Assembly (NCBI GenBank): GCA_021300095.1
Contig: JAJTHV010000015.1
Coordinates: forward strand, 1 to 32,472
Direction of reading: 5' to 3'
DNA: 32,472 nt
Source of the DNA: Flammeovirgaceae bacterium
GTDB lineage: Bacteria; Bacteroidota; Bacteroidia; Cytophagales; Cyclobacteriaceae
Part shown: positions 17,931 to 25,864 of the stretch, piece by piece
How positions within the stretch are numbered: position 1 is the first letter of the stretch
Layout of the letters: every line of letters begins with the position of its first letter
The notes under the pieces: model-generated
What the model saw: the letters and a program-made list of their open reading frames with translations, nothing else
Told to the model about the DNA's origin: nothing
Database searches by the model: none
Translations under genes and position numbers: made by a program

Positions 17931-18188
17931 TTACCCGTTGTAGAGTTCCGGTAACTTAATCTGGTCAGAGTAAAACTTCATTCGCGTATGTGCCCGATCC
18001 AACAGAGCAATTCGCTCGATAATGGTTTGTTTGTGATTGATAAATACTTCCACGTATTCATCGCCCAGTAAGTATAAGTTTACTTTATGTTTATAATAGC
18101 GAATGGCCATGATGAATTGGGCGTGTTCGTAGAGTACTGAAATTTTCTTCTCCAGTGGATATTTGGCCAAATCACTCCACGAAATCAT
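17931..18188 (-). CDS. Small protein of unknown function downstream of rocD
   Basis: An 85-residue soluble, helix-rich, basic protein (ISWSDLAKYPLEKKISVLYE start; many Tyr, His and Lys). No signal peptide, TM segment or known motif is seen, and I do not recognise the family. ATG at 18188 is 3 bp past the rocD stop on the same strand, so the two genes are co-transcribed. The frame ends 3 nt from the T-run of the convergent terminator. It is likely real because of the tight spacing and ordinary codon use, but a role in ornithine metabolism is not shown. Confidence 0.7.
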   Translation of the reverse strand: MISWSDLAKYPLEKKISVLYEHAQFIMAIRYYKHKVNLYLLGDEYVEVFINHKQTIIERIALLDRAHTRMKFYSDQIKLPELYNG

Positions 18189-18191
18189 ACG

Positions 18192-19430
18192 CTACTTTGC
18201 TATTTCTAAAATTGATTTTTCAATAATATCACAACATTCATGAATCTGCTCTTCGGTTATCACTAAGGGAGGTGCTAAGCGTATAATGTTTCCATGCGTT
18301 GGTTTTGCCAACAATCCATACTCTGCAAATTTCAAACAGATGTTCCAGGCTGTTTCACTATCGGGCGTGTCGTTAATCACGATTGCATTCAGAAGACCTT
18401 TCCCTCGCACCAATTTTACCATGGTTGATTTTTGCATGAAGGCGGTCATTCGGTTACGGAACACCTTGCCGAGTCGTTCGGCATTTTCAGCCAATTTTTC
18501 TTCTTCTACCACACGCATAGCTTCAACTACCACAGCTGCTGCCAAAGGATTACCGCCAAAAGTAGATCCATGTTCACCGGGTTTGATCACGAGCATAATT
18601 TCATCATCGGCCAAAACCAACGAAATGGGCAACACACCTCCGGATAATGCTTTGCCTAGGATCAATAAGTCGGGGCGCACATTTTCATGTGATGAGGCCA
18701 GCATTTTGCCGGTGCGGGCAATACCCGTTTGAATTTCGTCCATCATCAGCAACACGTTGTGCTGCTTGCATAACTTTTCGCCTGCTTTTAAATAACCTTC
18801 TTGCGGAACATACACTCCAGCTTCGCCTTGAATCGGTTCAATCCACAGTCCGCATACATTCGGATTGGCCAGAGCTTTTTCGAGGGCCGCCACATGATCA
18901 TAGTCAACAATTTCGAAGCCCGGCATAAACGGGCCAAAACCTTTTTGTGAAGAAGGATCGGTAGATGCACTAATGATGGTAGTTGTGCGGCCGTGAAAAT
19001 TTTTCTTCACAGCCACAATCACCGCCTGATTTTCAGGAATTCCTTTTTTGGTATAACCCCATTTGCGCGCCAGCTTGATAGCCGTTTCATTAGCCTCGGC
19101 ACCACTGTTCATAAATAAGGCCTTTTCGTACCCAAACAACTCGCAAACGAATTTTTCGGCTACGCCCAGTTTGTCATTATAAAAGGCACGTGAAGTAAGT
19201 GTCAATTCTTTGGCTTGATCGATCAATGCTTGAATAATTCGCGGATGGCAATGTCCTTGGTTTACGGCACTGTAAGCCGATAAGAAATCGAAATAGCGCT
19301 TGCCTTCTACATCCCATAAAAAAACACCTTCACCTTTGCTCAACACCACCGGTAGAGGATGGTAATTATGCGCTCCAAATTTTTCTTCTAAAGCAATGGC
19401 TTCCTGGCTGGTGGTAATCGTGTCGATCAT
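18192..19430 (-). CDS. rocD: Ornithine--oxo-acid transaminase
   Basis: A 412-residue class III PLP aminotransferase that moves the delta-amino group of ornithine to 2-oxoglutarate, giving glutamate semialdehyde for proline or glutamate. Ornithine aminotransferase marks: [15 protein letters not shown] near the N-terminus, [37 protein letters not shown], and the PLP lysine Lys260 in [26 protein letters not shown] follows. The frame stays open upstream to 19673, but that extension runs antisense to the next gene and looks random; ATG 19430 ([12 protein letters not shown]) is the family-like start. No other arginine or proline catabolic gene is adjacent. Confidence 0.94.
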   Translation of the reverse strand: MIDTITTSQEAIALEEKFGAHNYHPLPVVLSKGEGVFLWDVEGKRYFDFLSAYSAVNQGHCHPRIIQALIDQAKELTLTSRAFYNDKLGVAEKFVCELFGYEKALFMNSGAEANETAIKLARKWGYTKKGIPENQAVIVAVKKNFHGRTTTIISASTDPSSQKGFGPFMPGFEIVDYDHVAALEKALANPNVCGLWIEPIQGEAGVYVPQEGYLKAGEKLCKQHNVLLMMDEIQTGIARTGKMLASSHENVRPDLLILGKALSGGVLPISLVLADDEIMLVIKPGEHGSTFGGNPLAAAVVVEAMRVVEEEKLAENAERLGKVFRNRMTAFMQKSTMVKLVRGKGLLNAIVINDTPDSETAWNICLKFAEYGLLAKPTHGNIIRLAPPLVITEEQIHECCDIIEKSILEIAK

Positions 19431-19522
19431 AATTTTAAAATACTCGTGTTGGTAAAGGTACTCAAACCACCTGAATTTTATATTGTAAACACGCAAGGTG
19501 CATGAAGCTAACCGAAATGCTC

Positions 19523-19530
19523 TAAATTTG
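19523..19530 (+). promoter_or_regulatory. Candidate -7 box very close to the RmuC-like gene start
   Basis: TAAATTTG matches TAnnTTTG and ends only 8 nt before the ATG at 19539. If used, the mRNA would be leaderless or nearly so and the upstream GTG at 19530 could not be the start. No -33 TTTG is seen at the right distance. Confidence 0.35.
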
Positions 19531-19538
19531 TGTACCGA

Positions 19539-20930
19539 ATGATGCGTATGGAATTGGATCAGGAAAATTTGAGGCGTTTTTTTGAAAAGTTGCGAAGCAT
19601 TGGTTTGCTCGAGCGAATTTTCGGTTGGGGAAAAGTGATCGCTCAATTGGTAGATGCCAATGGCGAATTGCAAAAACTCATAACGAAAGCAGAATCATTA
19701 AAAACAGAAAGCGCTCGACTGGATAATGCCCTTACCGTAGAAAAAGTTGCGAGTACGAATTTACAACAAACTGTAAGCCGATTGGAGTCTGAAAACGTGC
19801 GGCTCAGTGGATCTACCGATCATTTGTTGAAAGAAAAGGAGGAACGTGTAAAAGAACTATCATCACTTTCCGAAGCCAACAAGATTTATTTGCGCAGAGG
19901 CACCGAGCTATCCAATGAACTGGCGGTGACGAAAAGCAGCTTAGAACGTTTGGAACTGGAAGCCAAACGAATCAAAGAGCAACTCACGCAGTTTCAAAGT
20001 TTAGAAGAGCACCGCAAAAGTGAGTACGAAAAGTCGATGGCTGCACTCAACCAAATTCAGCACAAAATTCAGAAAGATCGCGAAGCAGAAGTTGATATCA
20101 GAAATCGCACCGAAATTGAGCGATTAAAACGCTTGAAAGAAACATGGACGGCCCACGAAGAAAACGTGAAAGGCCGTATCAAAGCGATCTGCAATCGGCA
20201 TGGCATTGACTACATTGATAAAGTGCCATTCAAGGGGAGTCCGGATAACACCATCAAAATCAAAGATGAGTTTATCATTTTCGATGCCAAGAGCCCGGCC
20301 AGCGATGACTTATCCAATTTTCCATCGTACATAAAAAATCAAACGGATAGTATCAGCAAGTACGTAAAGGAAGAGGGTGTGCGCAGAGAGTTGTTTTTGG
20401 TTGTACCCACCAACACACTCGATGCCCTTGGCCAATATGAATACAAGTTGCCTGACTACACGGTGTTTGTGATTTCGATTGATTCGCTCGAACCCATTAT
20501 TTTGTCATTGAAGAAAATTGAAGACTACGATTTTGTAGATCAACTGAGTCCCGAAGAGCGCGAAAACATTTGTAGAGTAATTGGCAAATTTGTTCACCTA
20601 TCGAAAAGGAGAATTCAGATTGACGGATTTTTTGCGAAGCAGTTCTTTGAATTAGTCTACCGCAGTGAGGCCGATCTGCCAAAAGATATTCTGGATAAGG
20701 TAGTGGAGTTTGAAAAATCAGAGAAGTTAAATCCACCCATCGAAAAGCGCGCCAAGCAAATCAACCTCAAAGAATTGGAAGTGGAGAATGATAAAATTAA
20801 TAGCGAAGCCAACCAGAAGGGAATTGTTACTCATGATTCGTTGTTAATAAAAGAAATCAACAAACTGCCGTTGTATACCACGCAGGTTGAAACCCAGAGT
20901 AAAAAAGATCAAGCAAATCTTTTCGAGTAA
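19539..20930 (+). CDS. Coiled-coil protein with RmuC-like / PD-(D/E)xK nuclease-like domain
   Basis: About 463 residues. After a short N-terminus ([25 protein letters not shown]), residues about 40-205 are a long coiled coil. A mixed domain follows with [18 protein letters not shown], which resembles the core of RmuC-type proteins (DAKFP) and the D...(D/E)xK pattern of restriction-like nucleases, then [17 protein letters not shown]. RmuC limits DNA rearrangement; this protein lacks a clear N-terminal TM anchor, so it is at most a relative. The track-length frame begins at GTG 19530; ATGs occur at 19539, 19542 and 19548. I chose 19539 because of the -7-like box ending at 19530. The end is followed by a toxin-antitoxin pair 18 bp on. 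Confidence 0.7.
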   Translation: MMRMELDQENLRRFFEKLRSIGLLERIFGWGKVIAQLVDANGELQKLITKAESLKTESARLDNALTVEKVASTNLQQTVSRLESENVRLSGSTDHLLKEKEERVKELSSLSEANKIYLRRGTELSNELAVTKSSLERLELEAKRIKEQLTQFQSLEEHRKSEYEKSMAALNQIQHKIQKDREAEVDIRNRTEIERLKRLKETWTAHEENVKGRIKAICNRHGIDYIDKVPFKGSPDNTIKIKDEFIIFDAKSPASDDLSNFPSYIKNQTDSISKYVKEEGVRRELFLVVPTNTLDALGQYEYKLPDYTVFVISIDSLEPIILSLKKIEDYDFVDQLSPEERENICRVIGKFVHLSKRRIQIDGFFAKQFFELVYRSEADLPKDILDKVVEFEKSEKLNPPIEKRAKQINLKELEVENDKINSEANQKGIVTHDSLLIKEINKLPLYTTQVETQSKKDQANLFE

Positions 20931-20948
20931 AAATTTTTAATTTTAGGA

Positions 20949-21176
20949 ATGGATATTACACTTAAGTATAGTTTGATAGAAAAACTCGTAAATACAGAAG
21001 ACGAGGCTGTTCTTAATCAGGTAAAGGATTTCTTATCCTTGGAGAAAAATTATTGGGAGACCATCAATCCCAAATTAAAAGCATCGCTCGAAGAAGCCCT
21101 GCTTCAAGTTGAGAAAAAGGAGTATGTAGAACATGAACAGGTCATTAAAAACATCAAACAAACAGGTCGGGCATGA
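20949..21176 (+). CDS. Antitoxin of a RelB/ParD-like type II toxin-antitoxin pair
   Basis: A 75-residue, mostly helical, acidic-plus-lysine protein (ITLKYSLIEKLVNTEDEAVL, then a KASLEEALLQVEKKEYVEHE helix). It has no recognisable long domain, but its size, its position directly before a ParE/RelE-like gene and the ATGA overlap with it (4 bp) are typical of antitoxins in Bacteroidota. It would bind and block the toxin and probably repress the pair. An AGGA sequence sits just before the ATG at 20949. Confidence 0.78.
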   Translation: MDITLKYSLIEKLVNTEDEAVLNQVKDFLSLEKNYWETINPKLKASLEEALLQVEKKEYVEHEQVIKNIKQTGRA

Positions 21177-21469
21177 CCTATCAAGTTATTTGGACTAATA
21201 AAGCTAGGGAGACATACAATCAAAATCTGGACTACCTTCTACAAAATTGGGAAGATAAAGTATACAACGATTTTGTTAATCGTGTAGAAGTTGTGGTGGA
21301 TCACCTCAGGCAAAACCCAAAGATGTTTATAGCAATTGACGTTAATCGGAATATTTATCGCTGTGTTGTAACAAAGCACATTTCTTTGTTTTATCAACTT
21401 ACTGGGAACTCCGTTTTGCTGCTTCTTTTTTGGAATAATTTTCAAGAACCGGAAAAACTGCCTTTATAG
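21173..21469 (+). CDS. ParE/RelE-superfamily toxin
   Basis: A 98-residue protein with the ParE/RelE fold pattern: MTYQVIWTNKARETYNQNLDY start (strand then helix), a second helix with VYNDFVNRVEVVVDHLRQNP, then NIYRCVVTKHISLFYQL and a final VLLLLFWNNFQEPEKL strand. The C-terminal DxR-type ending is N-N-F-Q-E-P here. ParE poisons gyrase and RelE cleaves mRNA on the ribosome; sequence alone does not separate these, though the lack of a clear RelE catalytic set favours ParE-like. Translation starts inside the antitoxin stop (ATGA). Confidence 0.85.
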   Translation: MTYQVIWTNKARETYNQNLDYLLQNWEDKVYNDFVNRVEVVVDHLRQNPKMFIAIDVNRNIYRCVVTKHISLFYQLTGNSVLLLLFWNNFQEPEKLPL

Positions 21470-21489
21470 TATCTATTTTGTGATGTAAG

Positions 21490-21867
21490 ATGAAAGTAAC
21501 TGCAGATAATAAACTCAAAAAATTGATTGTCGTTGGCGATCGGGTTTTGATCCGTCCGGCCAAAGAATCGGATAAAACAGAAAGTGGACTTTATTTACCA
21601 CCCAGCGTTCAAGAGAAAGAAAAAATTCAGCGCGGCTATGTGATCAAAGCAGGGCCAGGTTATCCTTTGCCAATGCCGGCCGATGAAGATGACTCCTGGA
21701 AAGGCAGAGAAGAGCAGGTAAAATATTTGCCTTTGCAAGCGCAGGAAGGAGACCTTGCTATTTATCTGCAAAAAGGAGCTATTGAAGTCGTATACGAAGG
21801 AGAGAAATATTTCATTGTGCCTCAAGCTTCCATATTGATGCTAGAGCGAGAAGAAGACCTGATTTAG
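21490..21867 (+). CDS. GroES-like co-chaperone family protein
   Basis: A 125-residue protein with a Cpn10 core: VVGDRVLIRPAKESDKTESGLYLPP corresponds to the first strand, and the T-E-S-G-L segment to the mobile loop that contacts GroEL. The remainder (VIKAGPGYPLP, then GDLAIYLQKGAIEVVYEGEKYFIVPQASILM) completes a GroES-like barrel with an insert containing ADEDDSWKGREEQ. It is about 30 residues longer than GroES (about 95). It is not next to groL, so it is probably a second, paralogous GroES-like protein of the kind found in Bacteroidota. It precedes the next small gene by 3 bp. Confidence 0.85.
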   Translation: MKVTADNKLKKLIVVGDRVLIRPAKESDKTESGLYLPPSVQEKEKIQRGYVIKAGPGYPLPMPADEDDSWKGREEQVKYLPLQAQEGDLAIYLQKGAIEVVYEGEKYFIVPQASILMLEREEDLI

Positions 21868-21870
21868 TTT

Positions 21871-22080
21871 ATGGCAGGACTTTCATTTGCATCACTTCGG
21901 GCCGGAAGAAAATATTATCTGATCAATTATGGCGATCGGTATGAGTTCGAATTAGAAACAGTGCTATCCAATGAAGATTTTCGGGTGAAAGATTTGCATA
22001 CTCTTGAGCGCTACACCATTAGCGATCTGCTTAAGTTTGGAAAAGGCAAAGATTTTGAAATACGTGAACTGCGCGAATAA
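21871..22080 (+). CDS. Conserved small protein of unknown function
   Basis: A 69-residue protein without signal peptide or TM segment. The alternating pattern (AGRKYYLINYGDRYEFELE, then FRVKDLHTLERYTISDLL) suggests a small beta-barrel, perhaps SH3-like, but this is inference. ATG at 21871 lies 3 bp after the GroES-like gene, so they are co-transcribed and may be functionally linked. I do not recognise the family. Confidence 0.7.
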   Translation: MAGLSFASLRAGRKYYLINYGDRYEFELETVLSNEDFRVKDLHTLERYTISDLLKFGKGKDFEIRELRE

Positions 22081-22128
22081 ATTTTTGATTTCATCATAGA
22101 TGTCCCTTACCTTTTTTAGCTTGCCTTC

Positions 22129-22926
22129 ATGTACTTAGAGTATTTCGGCTATGTAGCCTCTATTTTAATTGGACTACTATTAGGTTTATTGGGAGGTGGC
22201 GGCTCGATCATGTCAATTCCAATTCTGGTTTACTTGTTTCAAATTGATGCTGTCAATGCCTCAGCCTATTCATTGTTTATCGTAGGTGCTACCAGCTTTG
22301 CCGGTGCGGTGCCCAAATACCGCGATCACCTGGTGAATATCCGCACAGGCTTTTTATTTGGCATTCCTTCCATTGTCACTATTTTCATCACCCGAAAGTT
22401 TATAGTTCCTGCTATTCCCGATGTGCTCTTTCAATGCAATGAATTCTTGTTTACCAAGAGGTTGTTGCTACTCGGGATCTTTGCCATTTTGATGGTACTG
22501 GCCTCCGTGCCAATGATTAAAGGCCGCAGAGACATTCAGCCACGAAGAAAGGAATTTCAGACGCAATTGATCATTATTGAAGGTGCGCTGATTGGGTTTT
22601 TAACTGGTTTGGTGGGTGCGGGTGGAGGCTTTTTAATTATACCCGCTTTAGTACTACTTACCGGTTTACCCATGAAAACAGCAGCTGGAACTTCCCTATT
22701 TATAATCGCTATCAATTCATTGACCGGTTTTGTGGGAGATGCCCTCAATTCAAAAATGGACTGGCAATTTTTATTAACCATTACCGCCATTGCCATCGTT
22801 GGCGTTCACATTGGCAATGTCCTTTCGCGTAAAATCCCCGGAATCAAGCTAAAAAAGGCATTTGGCTGGTTTACGCTAGCAATGGGTTGCTGGATTTTGA
22901 TGCGAGAGACAATCCTTAAGCCTTAA
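22129..22926 (+). CDS. Sulfite exporter TauE/SafE family membrane protein
   Basis: A 265-residue integral membrane protein with about eight hydrophobic segments arranged as two related halves. Each half begins with a glycine-rich turn: LLGLLGGGGSIMSIPILVYL near residue 17 and GFLTGLVGAGGGFLIIPALV near residue 153, each followed by the alanine/serine-rich stretch NASAYSLFIVGATSF or MKTAAGTSLFIIAIN. This is the TauE/SafE signature. Members export sulfite, sulfoacetate or other organic anions; the substrate here is unknown. It follows the small protein gene by 48 bp and has no sulfur-metabolism gene nearby. Confidence 0.92.
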   Translation: MYLEYFGYVASILIGLLLGLLGGGGSIMSIPILVYLFQIDAVNASAYSLFIVGATSFAGAVPKYRDHLVNIRTGFLFGIPSIVTIFITRKFIVPAIPDVLFQCNEFLFTKRLLLLGIFAILMVLASVPMIKGRRDIQPRRKEFQTQLIIIEGALIGFLTGLVGAGGGFLIIPALVLLTGLPMKTAAGTSLFIIAINSLTGFVGDALNSKMDWQFLLTITAIAIVGVHIGNVLSRKIPGIKLKKAFGWFTLAMGCWILMRETILKP

Positions 22927-22983
22927 TTTTTTTCAACCTTTTACAGCTGGATTGAAACCTTTTAACTGGTTTTACGATTATTG

Positions 22984-23004
22984 ATAGTAATACTATTACA
23001 TTTG
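22984..23004 (+). promoter_or_regulatory. TetR-operon operator/promoter candidate
   Basis: A perfect 13-bp palindrome, ATAGTA-A-TACTAT (22984-22996), directly abuts TACATTTG (22997-23004), a -7 box. A second overlapping palindrome, GTAATA-C-TATTAC (22987-22999), shares its bases and reaches into the box. This would place a repressor dimer on the promoter of the operon beginning at 23061. Confidence 0.5.
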
Positions 23005-23060
23005 ATTGTAAAATTATCAAAATTGCTACACTTGCTTTCAAGCTAAACGAGCATTTATTC

Positions 23061-23696
23061 TTGCGCGATCCACAGCATACTCAATTGGGTCAAAACATCA
23101 TCCAAAAAAGTGTTGAAATGATCGACCGACTCGGGTTTGAGCACTTTACATTCAAAAAACTGGCCGAAGAGATTAATTCTACAGAAGCTTCGATTTATCG
23201 TTATTTCGAAAACAAACACAAACTCTTGGTTTACCTGATTTCGTGGTATTGGCATTGGATCGAGTATCGGATCGATATTGCTACCGGATCACTGCAAAAT
23301 TCAAGTGACAAATTGCGCGCTTGCCTGCGTTTGCTGGCGCAAGAAAAAAAGTACGATGAAGCGTTTGAGTTCGTTAATCAAGAGGCGTTGCATCGAATTG
23401 TCATTGCAGAATTAGATAAAACGTATTTGACCAAAGGTGTTGATGATTACAATAAAGAGGGTTTATTCAGAGGTTTCAAATCCGTTAACCGAAAGATAGC
23501 TGCTGTTGTTTTGGAGATAAATCCATCGTATGAGCATGCCTCATCATTGATAAGTACTATTTTAGTGACGGGCCACCAGCAGTTGTTTTTTTCAGACCAC
23601 CTGCCATCATTAACCGCCATTGGAACAGGCAAAGAGAGATATACCAAGCTATATGAATTTATGGAAAACGTAGTGTTTAACGCCATTCAATCATAA
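23061..23696 (+). CDS. TetR/AcrR family transcriptional regulator
   Basis: A 211-residue protein with an N-terminal TetR helix-turn-helix at about residues 12-55: KSVEMIDRLGFEHFTFKKLA, then STEASIYRYFENKHKLLVYL, and a helical ligand-binding C-terminal region. It is the first gene of an operon with an ABC exporter, HlyD and TolC genes, and its stop is 2 bp before the exporter ATG, so it most likely regulates its own operon. No ATG gives a full HTH; the first in-frame ATG (Met20, MIDRLGF) would cut the first helix. I therefore call TTG at 23061 (with GTG/ATG alternatives absent upstream). An adjacent palindrome (22984-22996) is a candidate operator. Confidence 0.87.
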   Translation: MRDPQHTQLGQNIIQKSVEMIDRLGFEHFTFKKLAEEINSTEASIYRYFENKHKLLVYLISWYWHWIEYRIDIATGSLQNSSDKLRACLRLLAQEKKYDEAFEFVNQEALHRIVIAELDKTYLTKGVDDYNKEGLFRGFKSVNRKIAAVVLEINPSYEHASSLISTILVTGHQQLFFSDHLPSLTAIGTGKERYTKLYEFMENVVFNAIQS

Positions 23697-23698
23697 CT

Positions 23699-25858
23699 AT
23701 GTTGAATAACGATCAAATCCACCGCTGTTTGCGTGAAGTAGCAGTTGCAACGCACCACAGTTTTAACTTAGAAGACCTTCGCCATGTAGAGGCCAACCAG
23801 CGTTTTTACAACAATGACGATTTTGTAGAATTTAAAAGAGATTTAGCCGAAGCTGGAAATAAGATTCGGATTCTGTTGATGGAAAATCAACTGGATGAGA
23901 AAACCTTTTTTGATTTTTTTGAAGAGCAGTCTACACCCGTACTTACTTTTTTTGCTGACGGTGCAGAAATGTATCCGGCATTGTTGGTTCCGGGGAAGAA
24001 AGAAGTGAAGGTAGCTTGCATCAAAAAGACAGAAACTACCATTGTAAGCTTTGATAGAACGCAACTTTTAAAAAATGAGAAGGGCGAGATCACATTCTTC
24101 GCTATTTTCTCGTATGAAAGCCCGGTAAGCGTTACATCAGAAGAAGGCATAAAGCCAACCCCCGCGCGCAGATTGTTTCAATTGCTGAAAACCGAGAAAA
24201 AAGAAATTTTTTACATTCTGTTTTACGCAGTAGTGGTTGGTTTAATCAGTTTGATTGTTCCGCTCGGTATTCAAACAACCGTAGAATTGATTTCGGGAGG
24301 TGTCATCTTTAGCTCCGTTTACCTGATGATCGGCTTGGTGATTGTTGGCGTGATTTTGAGCGGAGGATTGCAGATGGTACAAATCAGTTTGGTAGAATTT
24401 CTTCAACGAAGAATTTTTACGAAGGCTGCATTTGAATTTGCTTTTCGTATTCCGCGCATTCGATTAGAAGCATTGCATCGAAATTATGCCCCTGAGTTGA
24501 TCAATCGGTTTTTTGATGTAATGACCATTCAAAAAGGGTTGCCCAAATTATTGATTGATTTATCGTCATCGGTCATCCAGATTTTATTTGGATTGTTACT
24601 GATTTCACTATACCACCCGTTCTTCGTTTTCTTTGGATTGATTTTGCTTTTATCGCTTACGCTGATTTTCTACTATACGGGGCCACGTGGATTGAACTCA
24701 TCCATTCAGGAATCAAAATATAAATACAAAGTAGCACAGTGGCTGGAGGAATTGGGCCGTGCGATTCATTCATTTAAGTTGGCAGGTAATACCGAGTTGC
24801 CCATTCGCAAAACCGACTACAACGTAAACAGCTATTTGAAGAACCGGAAGATTCATTTTAATGTGCTGCTGTTGCAATATGCATGCATTGTGCTCTTCAA
24901 AGCTCTGATCATTGGTGGATTGTTGATCATGGGAACGCTGCTGGTGGTGGATCGTCAAATTACGTTAGGTCAGTTGGTAGCTTCCGAAATTGTGATCATT
25001 CTGATTTTGAATGCAGTTGAAAAAATAATCATGTACATGGATGTGGTTTATGATTTGTTAACGGCTGTCGATAAAGTAGCGCATGTTACCGATTTGCCCA
25101 TTGAACGCACAGGCGGTTTTGACTTTCCGAAATTGAATGACGATGGTTTTTCGGTGCGCTTGAAAAATCTGAAATACAAATACACCGATTCATCTACCTA
25201 CGCACTTGCTGGAGTAGATCTGGATATTAAGGGAGGAGAAAAAATCTGTTTAACCGGCACAACCAACTCAGGAAAATCTACATTGGTGAATATCATCTCG
25301 GGATTGTATAGCAACTACGAAGGAGTGGCCACCATCAATCAATACTCTCTTCGCGATTTGGACCTTACGCACTTACACGATTATGTGGCTAAAAATATTT
25401 CGCGTGAAGATTTATTTGACGGCACCATCTTAGAGAACGTAACTGTAGGTAAGCCGACCGAAACAGTGGAGGATGCGTTGGAGGCCCTCAAAGAAGTTGG
25501 CATTATAGATCAGGTACATGCCATGCCCGAGGGAATCAGTACCCCGCTGCTCAGTGGGGGAATCGGCTTGTCCAATTCATTTTGTTACAAATTGATATTG
25601 GCACGTTGTCTGGCCGAGAAACCCCGGCTCCTAATCTTAAAGGATTTTTTTCAGGTACTTTCAAAAAAGGAAAAGATGCAGTTGTTAGCTACATTAAATC
25701 ACCCTTCGGTGAAGCGCACGATTGTGTATGTTTCCAATGATCCGTTGATCATGAGCAGTTGCGATCGGGTGGTGGTGATGGATCAAGGTAGGGTAAAGGC
25801 CATCGGTACGATGGAAGAATTATTGAAGAACGAACAGTTAAAAGGAATTTTAGACTAA
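23699..25858 (+). CDS. Type I secretion style ABC transporter with degenerate nucleotide-binding domain
   Basis: 719 residues, the usual length for a type I secretion ABC protein. Residues 1-150 form a soluble C39-peptidase-like domain without the DCG catalytic motif, then six TM segments at about 168-440, then an ATPase domain. Walker A is normal (TGTTNSGKST, Lys526) and LSGG is present (618-621), but the rest is altered: Q-loop Gln is Ser568 (NISREDLF), Walker B is LLILKDFF with Lys648-Asp649 in place of Asp-Glu, and the switch His is Asn680 (YVSNDPLI). ATP can probably bind but hydrolysis by a homodimer should be poor. It sits 6 bp before the HlyD gene, so it acts with the adaptor and TolC encoded downstream. 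No toxin or RTX cargo gene is next to it. Confidence 0.9.
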   Translation: MLNNDQIHRCLREVAVATHHSFNLEDLRHVEANQRFYNNDDFVEFKRDLAEAGNKIRILLMENQLDEKTFFDFFEEQSTPVLTFFADGAEMYPALLVPGKKEVKVACIKKTETTIVSFDRTQLLKNEKGEITFFAIFSYESPVSVTSEEGIKPTPARRLFQLLKTEKKEIFYILFYAVVVGLISLIVPLGIQTTVELISGGVIFSSVYLMIGLVIVGVILSGGLQMVQISLVEFLQRRIFTKAAFEFAFRIPRIRLEALHRNYAPELINRFFDVMTIQKGLPKLLIDLSSSVIQILFGLLLISLYHPFFVFFGLILLLSLTLIFYYTGPRGLNSSIQESKYKYKVAQWLEELGRAIHSFKLAGNTELPIRKTDYNVNSYLKNRKIHFNVLLLQYACIVLFKALIIGGLLIMGTLLVVDRQITLGQLVASEIVIILILNAVEKIIMYMDVVYDLLTAVDKVAHVTDLPIERTGGFDFPKLNDDGFSVRLKNLKYKYTDSSTYALAGVDLDIKGGEKICLTGTTNSGKSTLVNIISGLYSNYEGVATINQYSLRDLDLTHLHDYVAKNISREDLFDGTILENVTVGKPTETVEDALEALKEVGIIDQVHAMPEGISTPLLSGGIGLSNSFCYKLILARCLAEKPRLLILKDFFQVLSKKEKMQLLATLNHPSVKRTIVYVSNDPLIMSSCDRVVVMDQGRVKAIGTMEELLKNEQLKGILD

Positions 25859-25864
25859 GCAGGT

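Noticed and set aside
18192-19673. Longer rocD reading frame beginning at 19673
   Set aside because: The extra 81 codons run antisense to the RmuC-like gene and do not resemble ornithine aminotransferases; ATG 19430 fits.
22955-22972. AAACC/GGTTT hairpin after the TauE gene as terminator
   Set aside because: Only five base pairs and no T-run after it (TACG follows).
23699-25858. Reading the ABC gene as a broken pseudogene because of its degenerate ATPase motifs
   Set aside because: The frame is complete, 719 codons, Walker A and LSGG are kept, and the operon neighbours are intact and tightly spaced.
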